From assembly GCA_021791615.1 (NCBI GenBank), contig JAJYWG010000112.1:1-14722 (forward strand): DNA of 14,722 bases, given 5' to 3'. The stretch's first letter is position 1. Each line of letters starts with the position of its first letter. The DNA is from Actinomycetes bacterium. Lineage in GTDB: Bacteria > Actinomycetota > Acidimicrobiia > Acidimicrobiales > RAAP-2. Shown one piece after another: positions 5,844 to 13,967 of this stretch. The notes under the pieces are model-generated. The model did not search any database, was not told the DNA's origin, and saw nothing but the letters and a program-made list of their open reading frames with translations. A program made the position numbers and the translations under genes.

Positions 5844-8800
5844 TCAGACCTTCGTGACGGTGACCCGGGTCCCGAAGTAGGCGACGCCACCACCGATGGG
5901 GTCCTCGCAGGCGATCGTCCACCCGGGGCCGGCCGAGAGGCTCGGGTCGAGTCGGGTCACCTGAACGAGGTGGAACGGGGCGTTGCGCAGGCTGTCACCT
6001 TCGAAGCGCTTGCCGTTCACCACCCACGTGCCCGAGCCGTACTGCCAGTGCCCGAACTCGTCAGCGTAGGTGACGACTCCGGGCCGGATGCCGGCCATGA
6101 CCCGCACCCGGCCTGTACCTCCCGTGGGATAAGTCGACGAGGCCACTTCGACCAGGTCGCCGTCGGTGACGCCGAGCCGTTTGGCGTCGATCGGGTTCAT
6201 CTCCAAGAACGCCTCGGGCATGAGCTCGAGCAGCCATGGGTCGGCGATGGTGCGTGACTTGGAGTGGAAGGGCTGCTTGTGGGTCGACATGACGTAGGGG
6301 AAGGCGCGACGGGAGTCGGCCGTGTCGACGAGCGTGCCGTCCATCAGGCGTTCTGGCTCGTAGCTGGCGGTGCCGGGGAACGCCTCGCCGGTGAGGGCGT
6401 TGTGGGTGGCTGCCGCCGTCGCGTTGTAGATCTGGCAGGGCAAGCCTTTGGATCCCCAGCGATGCGCAGTCCAGGCCGGCTTCGTGGGCGCGACGCTCAA
6501 CAAGTCGAGCTGGCGGTGGAAGATCTGACGGAGCTCGCTCGGTGTCGCCTGCCCGGACTGACGGGCCCAGGCCTCTACCCCGGTGTCGACGAGCTGGGCG
6601 TCGACCACGGCGCGCAGCACCTCGAGGGTGGTCGGGTTCGGTTCGTAGCCCACTACGAAGTCCTCGAACCGTCCACCTCGAGCCAGCACGTAGGCCACCT
6701 TGGCCCACTCCGACGGTCGTAGCGCAGCGGGGTGCCGTTGGCGCAGCGCTGCCACCGTCTCGAGGTCCTTGCCGGCGGCATCCGGTACCGGGCCGGACGG
6801 CACCAGTCCCATGGAGCTGGGTGCGAGAAAGCTCGGGTCGTGGGCGATGTTGGCCACCTGCTTCAAGTAGAAGTCTTCACGGGTGTCGAGCGAGCCACCT
6901 TCCATAAAGGCGTTTCGTCCGAAACCGGGCAGCCCGGTCGCCTTGGCGACGTCGATCAGGAACTGCTCCATGCACATGGCGTAGCCGGCAGGTGTCGTGT
7001 TGGTGAGAGGTTCGATGACCGGCTGGCGTACACCCTGGGCGGTGGTGGGGTAGGTGGGGTAGCCGGGCGGTACACCCCAGTCCTCCAGATAGCTGGTATC
7101 GGGGACGATGTAGTCCGCGTAGGCGGAGCTCTCGGCGATCACGATGTCGGAAGCGATGTAGAGCGGTACCTTGTCGAGATCGGTGACCAGGCGGTGCCAG
7201 GGCAGCTCTTCGTCCGGGGAGCCACCCACTCCCGGGGTGCTCCACGCCGGGTTGGCCATGTGCTGGAAGAGGATCTTGATCGGGTACGGATAGCCTTGGT
7301 AGGCACCGGCGAAGATCTCGGGCCAGACGCCGACGCCAAAGGGGAACCACGGCCGCGGCGCCGGGAACGGGGTCTTGCCGGCGGCGACGGCCGCCTTGTA
7401 CGCGTCGGACTTCTCGTAGAACGAGCCTTCGCGACTGATGGCGACTCCCCCGGGAACGCCCTTCGGTTGACCCGGCCACTTTCCCAGGTCATAGGGGGCG
7501 CCGGGCTTGGACCCCATGAAGTCGGCGGCCCCGCCGCCGGCAATGTAGCCGCCGGCCCAGTCGATGTTGCCGACCAAGAAGTTGAGCATCATGATGGCTC
7601 GTCCCGCCTGCACGCCGTTGGTGTGCATGACCGGTCCCCGGTAGAAGTCGGCGACGGCTTGGCGTCCGTGCGCGGTGAACTCGGTTGCCAGGGAGGTGAT
7701 GACGTCGGACGACACGCCGGCCAGGCTGGCGTACTCGTCGATGCTGTACGCCCGGGCGCTCCGGTAGAGCTCTTGGAAGCCGGTTCGGCACTCGATCCCG
7801 TTGACGACCACCGGGGTGGTGCTCAGGTTGCCGGTGGGCCAGAGGCTGGCTGTGGCGACCGCCGAGGCGACCACCGCAGAGCTGCTCGTCGAGTCCCAGA
7901 CCACCTGCGCGCTCGCGTTGCTCCCGCTCTGGCCGATGTCGGCGCCGAGGAGGAACTGGCCCTGGCGGGGATGGCCGGGCTGGGTGACGACGAGCCAGGT
8001 CGCGTTGGAGAAGTTCGGCTCGCCGGCCGCGGTGGCCGCTGCCGCGCTCGGGATCTGGAGGAACGAGCGGTTGTAGGACCCCTGTTCGACGATCTGGCGG
8101 ATCATCCCCATGGCCAAGGCCCCGTCGCCACCTGGTTTCACCACGACCCACTGGTCGGCGAACAGGTTGGCGTTCCCCATGCGGACGTCCACCATCACGT
8201 ACTTGAGCGTCCCGCGGGCGTTCGCCTCGGCGACGTTGCGCCCCAGCGTCTGCATGGGGAAGTTCGCCTCGGTGATGTTCGTGCCGAACCAGATGATGAA
8301 CTGGGCGTTCTGGATGTCCGGCTTCAACATGGCGGTCGACGGGTCGAGCGCCAACTGGGTGGCCACGTGGTGGTTCAGGTCACAGATGGCGACGTGCGGC
8401 ATGGTGTTGACCGTTCCGAAGGCCGCGCCGAATCGCTTGATGAAGTTGTTCTCCCCGTCCTCGGCTCGGCCCCAGAACATCACCAGTCCGTTGGTCTTCG
8501 GGCCGAAGTCCGGGTTGGCCGGGTCAATGGGGGTGGTGCGGGCCGCGCCGCCCTCCCACAGCTCGGCGAACCCCTCCACGTGACGGTCCTCCTCGCCGGG
8601 GACGTGGCTGAACAGGCGCCCTCCGTTGACCACCTCGCTGATCAGCTGGGTCCAGCTGATCGTCTCCCACTGTCCCGACCCTCTCGGCCCGCTGCGCTTC
8701 AAGGGAGTGACGATGCGGTAGGGGTCATACACCGTCTGGCGCCCACCATGTCCTCGCGGGCATAGCGAATGCTGGCTCGGCCAAGTGGCAGCTACCTCGG

Positions 8801-9218
8801 TCGCCGTGGCGTACGGCGCGTGCGGCTGGGTGCCGTTTGGGTGGTAAGCGTTGCCGTCAAGCTTCTCGAGCACCCCGTTGAACACCGAACCGACCAGGCC
8901 ACAGTCGCTATGACACTGCTTGCAGACGCTGACCACCCGTCCGACTCCCGGCCAGTTGACCACCCGACTGGGAAACACGTACTGACCGTCACGGTGGAAG
9001 GCGTTGCCGAGCCACGGGTCGAGCCCCCAGGCGGTGACCCCGGCGGCGGCACCGGTGATCGCCCCCCCCTTGATGAGGGATCGCCGGCTGAAGCGGTGAT
9101 CGAGCGGTGAGCCGTCGCCGACGGGACGGCCAGTCTCTCCCGTGTCCCTGGCGTGCTCGTCGACTTCCCCCTGCGGCGAGGTCATGTCGACGTCGGGGGT
9201 CTCGTCACTGGATGCCAC
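5844..9218 (-). CDS. ttrA: Tetrathionate-reductase-type molybdopterin oxidoreductase, catalytic subunit
   Basis: This 1124-residue Mo-bisPGD enzyme belongs to the DMSO reductase superfamily. A twin-arginine signal (FSRRSLIKGG, RR at 45-46, then a hydrophobic stretch) follows an unusually long polar N-terminal region. A [4Fe-4S] site is formed by C99, C102, C106 (CKQCHSDC) and C153 (SLCPRG). C279 (PHVAICDLNH) is the likely Mo ligand. Blocks such as TPLKR-x-G-x-RG-x-G-x-W, TPID...FGPKTN, GDGALAMGMIR, YPYPIKI, ADYIVPDT-x(4)-WG, LPGFG, EDFYLK, RGGRF and ALTGE-x-F agree, in order and spacing, with what I remember of Salmonella TtrA (about 1020 residues). Tetrathionate reductase is therefore the best call, but related enzymes reduce sulfur, selenate or arsenate, so substrate is open. 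The GTG at 9218 overlaps the anchor gene by 14 nt; ATG at 9185 is the alternative. Neither has a clear ribosome site. Confidence 0.85.
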   Translation of the reverse strand: MASSDETPDVDMTSPQGEVDEHARDTGETGRPVGDGSPLDHRFSRRSLIKGGAITGAAAGVTAWGLDPWLGNAFHRDGQYVFPSRVVNWPGVGRVVSVCKQCHSDCGLVGSVFNGVLEKLDGNAYHPNGTQPHAPYATATEVAATWPSQHSLCPRGHGGRQTVYDPYRIVTPLKRSGPRGSGQWETISWTQLISEVVNGGRLFSHVPGEEDRHVEGFAELWEGGAARTTPIDPANPDFGPKTNGLVMFWGRAEDGENNFIKRFGAAFGTVNTMPHVAICDLNHHVATQLALDPSTAMLKPDIQNAQFIIWFGTNITEANFPMQTLGRNVAEANARGTLKYVMVDVRMGNANLFADQWVVVKPGGDGALAMGMIRQIVEQGSYNRSFLQIPSAAAATAAGEPNFSNATWLVVTQPGHPRQGQFLLGADIGQSGSNASAQVVWDSTSSSAVVASAVATASLWPTGNLSTTPVVVNGIECRTGFQELYRSARAYSIDEYASLAGVSSDVITSLATEFTAHGRQAVADFYRGPVMHTNGVQAGRAIMMLNFLVGNIDWAGGYIAGGGAADFMGSKPGAPYDLGKWPGQPKGVPGGVAISREGSFYEKSDAYKAAVAAGKTPFPAPRPWFPFGVGVWPEIFAGAYQGYPYPIKILFQHMANPAWSTPGVGGSPDEELPWHRLVTDLDKVPLYIASDIVIAESSAYADYIVPDTSYLEDWGVPPGYPTYPTTAQGVRQPVIEPLTNTTPAGYAMCMEQFLIDVAKATGLPGFGRNAFMEGGSLDTREDFYLKQVANIAHDPSFLAPSSMGLVPSGPVPDAAGKDLETVAALRQRHPAALRPSEWAKVAYVLARGGRFEDFVVGYEPNPTTLEVLRAVVDAQLVDTGVEAWARQSGQATPSELRQIFHRQLDLLSVAPTKPAWTAHRWGSKGLPCQIYNATAAATHNALTGEAFPGTASYEPERLMDGTLVDTADSRRAFPYVMSTHKQPFHSKSRTIADPWLLELMPEAFLEMNPIDAKRLGVTDGDLVEVASSTYPTGGTGRVRVMAGIRPGVVTYADEFGHWQYGSGTWVVNGKRFEGDSLRNAPFHLVQVTRLDPSLSAGPGWTIACEDPIGGGVAYFGTRVTVTKV

Positions 9219-10545
9219 TGTGGTCTCGCTTTCTTGTCGCTCCGAGGAGTCCAGGAGCGGAGCCGTCCTCGAGCACTCCCATGAGGCTGGTCGACGGCAC
9301 CGGGGTGGGCTGGTTGGCCGGGCTGGTTGTCGCCGGGGTGGTCGGCACGGGTCCCGCCGCCGGCGGCGTCACGGCCGGCTCCGTCGTTCCCTCGAAGCCG
9401 GCCTTCCACGGGAAGATCCAGGCGAACAGCAGGAAGAGCAAGAAGGCCACGCCGAACACGCCGAGCACGGTCTGCACCGAGTCGTAGCCGGTCCACACGA
9501 GCGGGTAGCTCACGATGTCGTTGGTGACCTTGGAGGCCATCTGCCCGCCGGCGACGACGTTCCAGCGCATCATGTACACGCCCATCAGCACGAGGACGGC
9601 CATCACGCCCGAGTTGACGATCGACGCCCGCCCTCGTCTCGTGGCCAACGCCACCAGGGGCACGACGACTCCCAGAGCGAGCTGGAAGAGGAAGTACGTC
9701 CAGAACAGTGGTCCGTGGAAGTACAAGCGGCTGAACCACTCGTAGGTCTCCTCGGGAGCATAAGCCCGTACCCCGCTCATAAGTAGCTCGATCATGTCGA
9801 GGTAGAAGTCGAACAGCAACGCCCCGATGAGCCACATGTTCAGCTCGGAGACAATCTCCCGGTCGATCTTCCACCCGTTCCACTTGGCGATGCCGAAGTA
9901 GGCGACCTGGACGAGCGCGATGCCCGACACGATCGCCGACACGATGAAGATCACCGGCATCATCGGGCTCGACCACAGGGCGCGGGACTTCATCGATCCG
10001 AAGATGAACCCGATGTAGCCGTGGAAGAGGAAGGCGATGAGAATGCCGATGCCTGCCGTCCACCGTACGATCCGCTCGTCGCGGCGGAGCGACCGACGGT
10101 CCCTGCTGCGTGCACCCAGGGTGAGCAGCCCGGCGATCTTCGCCCGAACTGGGCGTTCAGCCCACTCGGCCCGTGCCGCGTTGTCGGCCCGGAACACCGC
10201 GTAGAGCTCGACGAGCATGAGGACCACGTAGCTGATCCAGATGAGGAGGAAGAGCGCCATCGGTGACCAGGGAACGTGCATCCGGGTGATCAGCTCGTAG
10301 ACCCGGCTGGGCTGGCGCGCGTCACCCCAGATGGTGAGCGGCGCGGCGAGCAGGAGCGCGAAGCTGAGGATCGCCGCGACCGGAGCGAGCGGGGCGAGAC
10401 GTTTGCGCCCGAAGAGCTGGCTCAGGGTCGCCACCACGAAGGAACCGGCCACCAGCCCGGAGATGTAGGGATAGGTGACGATCATCAGGCCCCAGTACCC
10501 CTGTTCGAGGCCGGACCCGTAGTAGTTGGTCGGGGAAAGGGGCAT
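9205..10545 (-). CDS. ttrC: NrfD/TtrC-type quinol-oxidising membrane subunit
   Basis: This 446-residue protein is the membrane anchor of the complex, of the NrfD/PsrC family, which exchanges electrons between quinone and the Fe-S subunit without haem. About nine hydrophobic segments can be drawn, from VTYPYISGLVAGSFVVATL near the N terminus to VFGVAFLLFLLFAWIFPW near residue 375. Between the third and fourth lies a charged loop rich in Arg. The last 65-70 residues form a Pro/Thr-rich, non-membrane tail that goes beyond the usual family end. The ATG at 10545 has GGGAG about 9 nt upstream. The gene starts 65 nt after the ferredoxin subunit and overlaps the catalytic subunit gene by 14 nt. The order B-C-A equals that of Salmonella ttrBCA, which supports the assignment. 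Confidence 0.85.
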   Translation of the reverse strand: MPLSPTNYYGSGLEQGYWGLMIVTYPYISGLVAGSFVVATLSQLFGRKRLAPLAPVAAILSFALLLAAPLTIWGDARQPSRVYELITRMHVPWSPMALFLLIWISYVVLMLVELYAVFRADNAARAEWAERPVRAKIAGLLTLGARSRDRRSLRRDERIVRWTAGIGILIAFLFHGYIGFIFGSMKSRALWSSPMMPVIFIVSAIVSGIALVQVAYFGIAKWNGWKIDREIVSELNMWLIGALLFDFYLDMIELLMSGVRAYAPEETYEWFSRLYFHGPLFWTYFLFQLALGVVVPLVALATRRGRASIVNSGVMAVLVLMGVYMMRWNVVAGGQMASKVTNDIVSYPLVWTGYDSVQTVLGVFGVAFLLFLLFAWIFPWKAGFEGTTEPAVTPPAAGPVPTTPATTSPANQPTPVPSTSLMGVLEDGSAPGLLGATRKRDHSGIQ

Positions 10546-10610
10546 GGTTCAGCGCTCCCGTTGCTTGGTGCAGCTTGCCGGCAGAGGTGTCTCTACGGAG
10601 GGTGCCATGG

Positions 10611-11672
10611 CTACCCCTGCCCACCCGTCGCCGCAGGTGGCGGTGTGCTCCCGCTGAGCGTGGCGTAGTCGGTGCTGTTCAGGTTGGCGGTGTAGGGGTA
10701 GACGGTGTTGGCCGTCGAGTTCTCGTCGTAGACCTCCTGCTCACGGTCGATATAGAAGACCTGGGGGTCGGTGCCGAGGTCTTCTTTCAGGACCGTGGTC
10801 GCCTGCGTGGCGAGCAGAACCGACACCTCGGAGGTCGGGTCGTTCCTGTCGCCGAAGACCCGTGCGTGCGTCGGGCATGACGTCACGCACGCCGGCAGCA
10901 GCCCCCGGTCGAGGCGGTGGGCACAGAAGGTGCACTTGTCGGCGGTCTGCTGGATCGGGTTGAAGAACCGAGCGTTGTAAGGGCAGGCCTGGATGCAGTA
11001 GCCGCAGCCGATGCAGAGGTCGTAGTCGATCATCACGATGCCGTCGGCCCGCTTGAAGGTTGCCTTCACCGGGCAGACGTCCACGCAGGGGGGGTGGTCG
11101 CAGTGGTTGCAGATGAGCGGCATGGACGACCGCTTCACCTCGGACCGGAAGTTGCCGGCGTCAGTGACGATCGGGCCGGCGGGGTCGGGCACCATGGAAC
11201 CGGTCTCGACCACGTCCACCCAGGTCCGGAAGACGCCGACCGGGACGTTGTTCTCGTCCTTGCAGGCGACGACACACGCCTGGCAGCCGATGCAGCGTCG
11301 CTCGTCGATGACCATCGCCCAGTGGTGGGGCTGGGCGATGGTCGTGCCGAGCCGCCAGAAGTTGTCGTGGGCGATGGGCAGGTTCTTCGAGTTCAGGATG
11401 GTGCGCATCCACTGCTGCCAGCCGTCGTTGACGTTCAGCTCGGGCACCAGCCAACTGGCCCAGCGAGGCCTGGTCCGGTAGTAAGCGAGCAGTCGTGCCA
11501 TCTGGGCGGCGGCCGGCCGGGCCACCGGCTTGATGGTGGTGGCTGCGGCGCGCCCAACCCAGCCCCCCGCCGTGCCGGCTGCGGCGGCGATGGCCGTCAA
11601 GGCCCCGAGAAAGCCCCGCCGCGAGACCGTGTGCTTCGCCCCGACCTGAGATGACAGCTGCGGGTTGTCCAT
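10611..11672 (-). CDS. ttrB: Four-cluster ferredoxin subunit with Tat signal (TtrB-like)
   Basis: This is the electron-transfer subunit linking the membrane anchor and the molybdenum subunit. From the ATG at 11672 it has 353 residues. A twin-arginine signal (VSRRGFLGAL, RR at 18-19, followed by Ala/Gly-rich hydrophobic residues) indicates export. Sixteen cysteines form four [4Fe-4S] motifs: CIGCQACVVAC (127-137), CNHCDHPPCVDVC (188-200), CIGCGYCIQAC (220-230) and CTFC...CVTSC (247-266). This is the DmsB/PsrB/TtrB pattern. A region of about 65 residues between signal and first cluster is longer than in most relatives, and the C-terminal tail is Thr/Pro/Gly-rich. A TTG at 11696 in the same frame would add eight residues but has no ribosome site; the ATG has only a weak AGG-type site. 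It lies 69 nt after the adenylate-kinase-like gene. Confidence 0.87.
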   Translation of the reverse strand: MDNPQLSSQVGAKHTVSRRGFLGALTAIAAAAGTAGGWVGRAAATTIKPVARPAAAQMARLLAYYRTRPRWASWLVPELNVNDGWQQWMRTILNSKNLPIAHDNFWRLGTTIAQPHHWAMVIDERRCIGCQACVVACKDENNVPVGVFRTWVDVVETGSMVPDPAGPIVTDAGNFRSEVKRSSMPLICNHCDHPPCVDVCPVKATFKRADGIVMIDYDLCIGCGYCIQACPYNARFFNPIQQTADKCTFCAHRLDRGLLPACVTSCPTHARVFGDRNDPTSEVSVLLATQATTVLKEDLGTDPQVFYIDREQEVYDENSTANTVYPYTANLNSTDYATLSGSTPPPAATGGQG

Positions 11673-11741
11673 GCACCTATCGATGAGGGAAGCCAAGGGA
11701 GCGGGCCAGGGTCGAAGGTCCCGAATGTTCGCGTCGAGCGG

Positions 11742-12407
11742 TCAGCAGGCAGCTAGGCCTTCGAGGATCCGTGCCGTGACTACGCCACGGTCCGCCTCGG
11801 CGTCGACCCGCACGAGGATGCCCCGATGCTCGTAGCGCTCGATGACCGGCATCAGGTCCGCGTCGAAGAGGGCGAGGCGACGGTCGATCGTCTCGGGTGT
11901 GTCGTCGCTCCGTCCCTCCAGTGCCGACCGGTCGAGGAGCCGCTGTCGGCACACGTCGGCAGGCACGTCGAGGAGGACCGCGACCTGAGGCTGGACGGCC
12001 GAGGGGAAATGCTCCTCGAACGCGGCGGCCTGGGCCAGGTCACGAGGGAAGCCGTCGAGGACGTAGCCCCCGGTGGCCACTGCCTGCTCCAGCTTCCGAG
12101 CGAGGATGGCCACCACGACTTCGTCGGCCACCAGGTCGCCGTGCGCGAGCACCGAGGCGATGTGCCCGCCGAGCGACGAGCCCGAAGCGACCTCGTCGCG
12201 CAACAACGCACCGGTGGCCACGTACGCCACGCCGAACTGTCCTGCGAGCAGCCTGCCCTGGGTGCTCTTGCCGGCGCCCGGGCGAGCAAGCAGGACGACC
12301 CGGCGCACTGCCACAGTCGTCTCTACCGCAGTCGTCTCTGCCACAGGCTCGTGCTGCCTGTCGTGCCGCCCGTCGTGCCGCCCGTCGTGCCTGGTCCCGG
12401 TCCTCAC
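11742..12407 (-). CDS. Adenylate-kinase-like nucleoside monophosphate kinase
   Basis: Adenylate kinases convert ATP and AMP to two ADP. From the GTG at 12407 this protein has 221 residues. The P-loop is LARPGAGKSTQ (about 40-50), then TGALLRDE (AMP-site region), GYVLDGFPRD (about 114-123) and RSALEGRSDDTPETIDRRL (about 160-178), all in family order. It is a short-LID form, without the long zinc or zinc-like LID insert. The P-loop differs from the canonical GxPGxGKGT: Arg replaces the usual Pro or Gly before PG, and Ser follows the Lys. The first 34 residues are low complexity, with GRHDGRHDRQHE encoded by DNA repeats, so the true start may be GTG at 12344, 12314 or 12308. The 12407 GTG overlaps the preceding stop (GTGA), suggesting coupling. 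Housekeeping adk is normally in the ribosomal-protein/secY region, so this is likely an additional, specialised copy. Confidence 0.82.
   Translation of the reverse strand: MRTGTRHDGRHDGRHDRQHEPVAETTAVETTVAVRRVVLLARPGAGKSTQGRLLAGQFGVAYVATGALLRDEVASGSSLGGHIASVLAHGDLVADEVVVAILARKLEQAVATGGYVLDGFPRDLAQAAAFEEHFPSAVQPQVAVLLDVPADVCRQRLLDRSALEGRSDDTPETIDRRLALFDADLMPVIERYEHRGILVRVDAEADRGVVTARILEGLAAC
12361..12391. repeat. 12-bp tandem repeat in start region of kinase-like gene
   Basis: The unit TCGTGCCGCCCG occurs twice in full and once in part (7 bases) on the + strand. On the coding strand it gives the repeated residues GRHD in the N-terminal extension of the kinase-like protein. A second pair of 15-bp direct repeats (CAGTCGTCTCTaCCg, 12314-12328 and 12329-12343) lies between it and the kinase core. 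Both look like slippage products in a weakly constrained linker or leader. Confidence 0.85.
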
Positions 12408-13699
12408 GCTGTCGGCGCCGCTGGCGTGGGCGGGGACGGCGCGCCGACAGCGGCGTCGAGGTCGGCGACCCGGGCCTTGCCGTGCATCGGCATGGCCGAG
12501 CCGAGCCCCGGGATGTCGCGTCCGGGAAGCAGGAAGTGCCAGTAGAACCACTGGAACTCGACCTTGGCCAGGTGGCTGAGGCGCGAGTCCTTCAGGAGCG
12601 GGAGGCCGACGGCGGTCGGGAAGTGTCCGGGGAGGGGCTGGGTGGTGTAGTTCGAGTCGAGCAGCATGGCCTTGTGGAAGCCCGTCTCGATGAAGCCAGT
12701 GCCGTGCCCGTCGTAGTGGGCGTCGGGTGGCTCGCCGGCGAGGAACCGGCGGATGTTGTGGACGACCACCTCGCCTTCGAAGTGGGCCACCGAGCCGGTC
12801 TTGGAGGTGGGGAGGTCGGCGGCATCGCCGATGGCGAAGACCTCCGGGTGCGCTGGCGACTGCAGGGTCTTCGTGTCCACCTCGATGAAGTCCCGCTCGT
12901 TACCGAGCCCAGGGGAGCGCCCGATATAGGCCGCGCCCCGGAAGGACGGCACGACGACCGCGAGGTCGAAGCCGACCTCACGGCCGCCGGCGTCGACGAT
13001 CCTCCCGTTCGCCCCGTCGACCTCGGCGATGTGGAAGTCGGTCTCCTGGCTGACCCGCTTGTCGGCGAAGAGCTGCTCGACGCTCTCGTCGGCGATCGGC
13101 GCGGCGAAGAGGCTGGGTAGCGGGCTCAGAAAGGTGATCTCGATCCGGTCGCGCACGTGGCGCTCGGTGAAGTACCAGTCGGCTAGCAGGCAGAACTCGA
13201 GCGGGGCGACCGGGCACTTGATGGGCATGTCGACGACGCCGACGACGAGCCGTCCCTCGTCGAAGCGCTCGAGGGCTGCCGACAGGGCGGCAGCGCCCTC
13301 CAGGTCGTAGAAGGTGAGGACCGTGTCCATCCATCCCGGGCCGGTGAGGCCGGGCGTGGCCTCGGGGGCGAGGCGTGCCCCGGTGGCGACCACCAGGGCG
13401 TCGTAGTCGAGGACAGTGCCCTCTGCCAGGTGGACCCGGTGCTCGTCTAGGTCGACGTGGCCGATCTCGGTCTCGTGGAAGTCGACGCCGGCCCGGAGCT
13501 GGCGGCTCCTTGACCGCACGATGTCCTTGGGCTGGCTGATGCCGAAGGCGACGGGAACCTGACCGGGCTGGTAGATGTGGCGGTCGTCCCGGTCGACCAC
13601 GGCGATGGTCGCCTCTCGTCGCCCATAGGCGCGGCGCAGCCGGTTGGCGAGCAGCGTCCCACCGGTCCCGCCACCGAGGATCACGATCCGCTGTGCCAT
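12404..13699 (-). CDS. Sulfide:quinone oxidoreductase-like FAD protein
   Basis: This 431-residue flavoprotein is of the SQR/flavocytochrome c sulfide dehydrogenase class, which oxidises sulfide and passes electrons to quinone. It shows the FAD-binding GGGTGGTLLANRL (9-21), an acidic end of the second strand (VVDRDD), ALVVATGARL (101-110), MPIKCPVAPLEF with C162 and nearby C170, and the second FAD motif VFAIGDAADLPTSKTG. The late block GFIETGFHKAMLLDSNY and the aromatic FQWFYWHFLLPG near the C terminus (a likely membrane-surface anchor) match SQR-like proteins. Only the two cysteines above are present; the Cys I expect in the GFIETG block is Gly here. AGGT-type site GGGAGGT 6 nt before the ATG at 13699 fixes the start; the upstream in-frame extension is not needed. 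First gene of the minus-strand string. Other NAD(P)H- or persulfide-acting members of the class are possible. Confidence 0.83.
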   Translation of the reverse strand: MAQRIVILGGGTGGTLLANRLRRAYGRREATIAVVDRDDRHIYQPGQVPVAFGISQPKDIVRSRSRQLRAGVDFHETEIGHVDLDEHRVHLAEGTVLDYDALVVATGARLAPEATPGLTGPGWMDTVLTFYDLEGAAALSAALERFDEGRLVVGVVDMPIKCPVAPLEFCLLADWYFTERHVRDRIEITFLSPLPSLFAAPIADESVEQLFADKRVSQETDFHIAEVDGANGRIVDAGGREVGFDLAVVVPSFRGAAYIGRSPGLGNERDFIEVDTKTLQSPAHPEVFAIGDAADLPTSKTGSVAHFEGEVVVHNIRRFLAGEPPDAHYDGHGTGFIETGFHKAMLLDSNYTTQPLPGHFPTAVGLPLLKDSRLSHLAKVEFQWFYWHFLLPGRDIPGLGSAMPMHGKARVADLDAAVGAPSPPTPAAPTA

Positions 13700-13967
13700 C
13701 GCCCTACCTCCCGACGGACGCCGGCCCCAAGCCGCGTCCAACTGCGGGCAGCATGCGCTCCTCTGGAACCTCTGGTCAGGGCCGTTCGTCCCTTCTGCCC
13801 CCGTTGACCAGCCTCGCCGGAGGTCGACATCGAGGGCAGGGGACGTTCGACCCTGGCCAGATCGGGGGCGATCGTGCAAGTTGGGAGGAAGATGCCCTAC
13901 TTCGGGGCCACGCGATGGGAGATGACCGATGCCAGCGACGGTCTACCAGCGACGGCAGGAGGACGCG
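13700..13967. promoter_or_regulatory. Probable divergent control region upstream of SQR-like gene
   Basis: This stretch separates the minus-strand string from the + strand genes and must contain the promoter for the former. I see no convincing -35/-10 pair. Two inverted repeats stand out: CTGGTCA (13772-13778) with TGACCAG (13805-13811), 26 nt apart, and GATCG-GGGG-CGATC (13860-13873). Either might be an operator, but both are short. A short ORF starting ATG at 13892 runs through the right part but has no recognisable content. Confidence 0.4.

Noticed and set aside
4324..5880. 518-codon + strand frame opposite the MFS gene
   Set aside because: It is full of His, Asp, Glu, Gly and Arg, typical of antisense of a membrane protein gene in GC-rich DNA.
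6732..8765. 677-codon + strand frame inside the ttrA-like gene
   Set aside because: It is an antisense shadow caused by high third-position GC; the product has no domain and the opposite strand encodes a clear molybdoenzyme.
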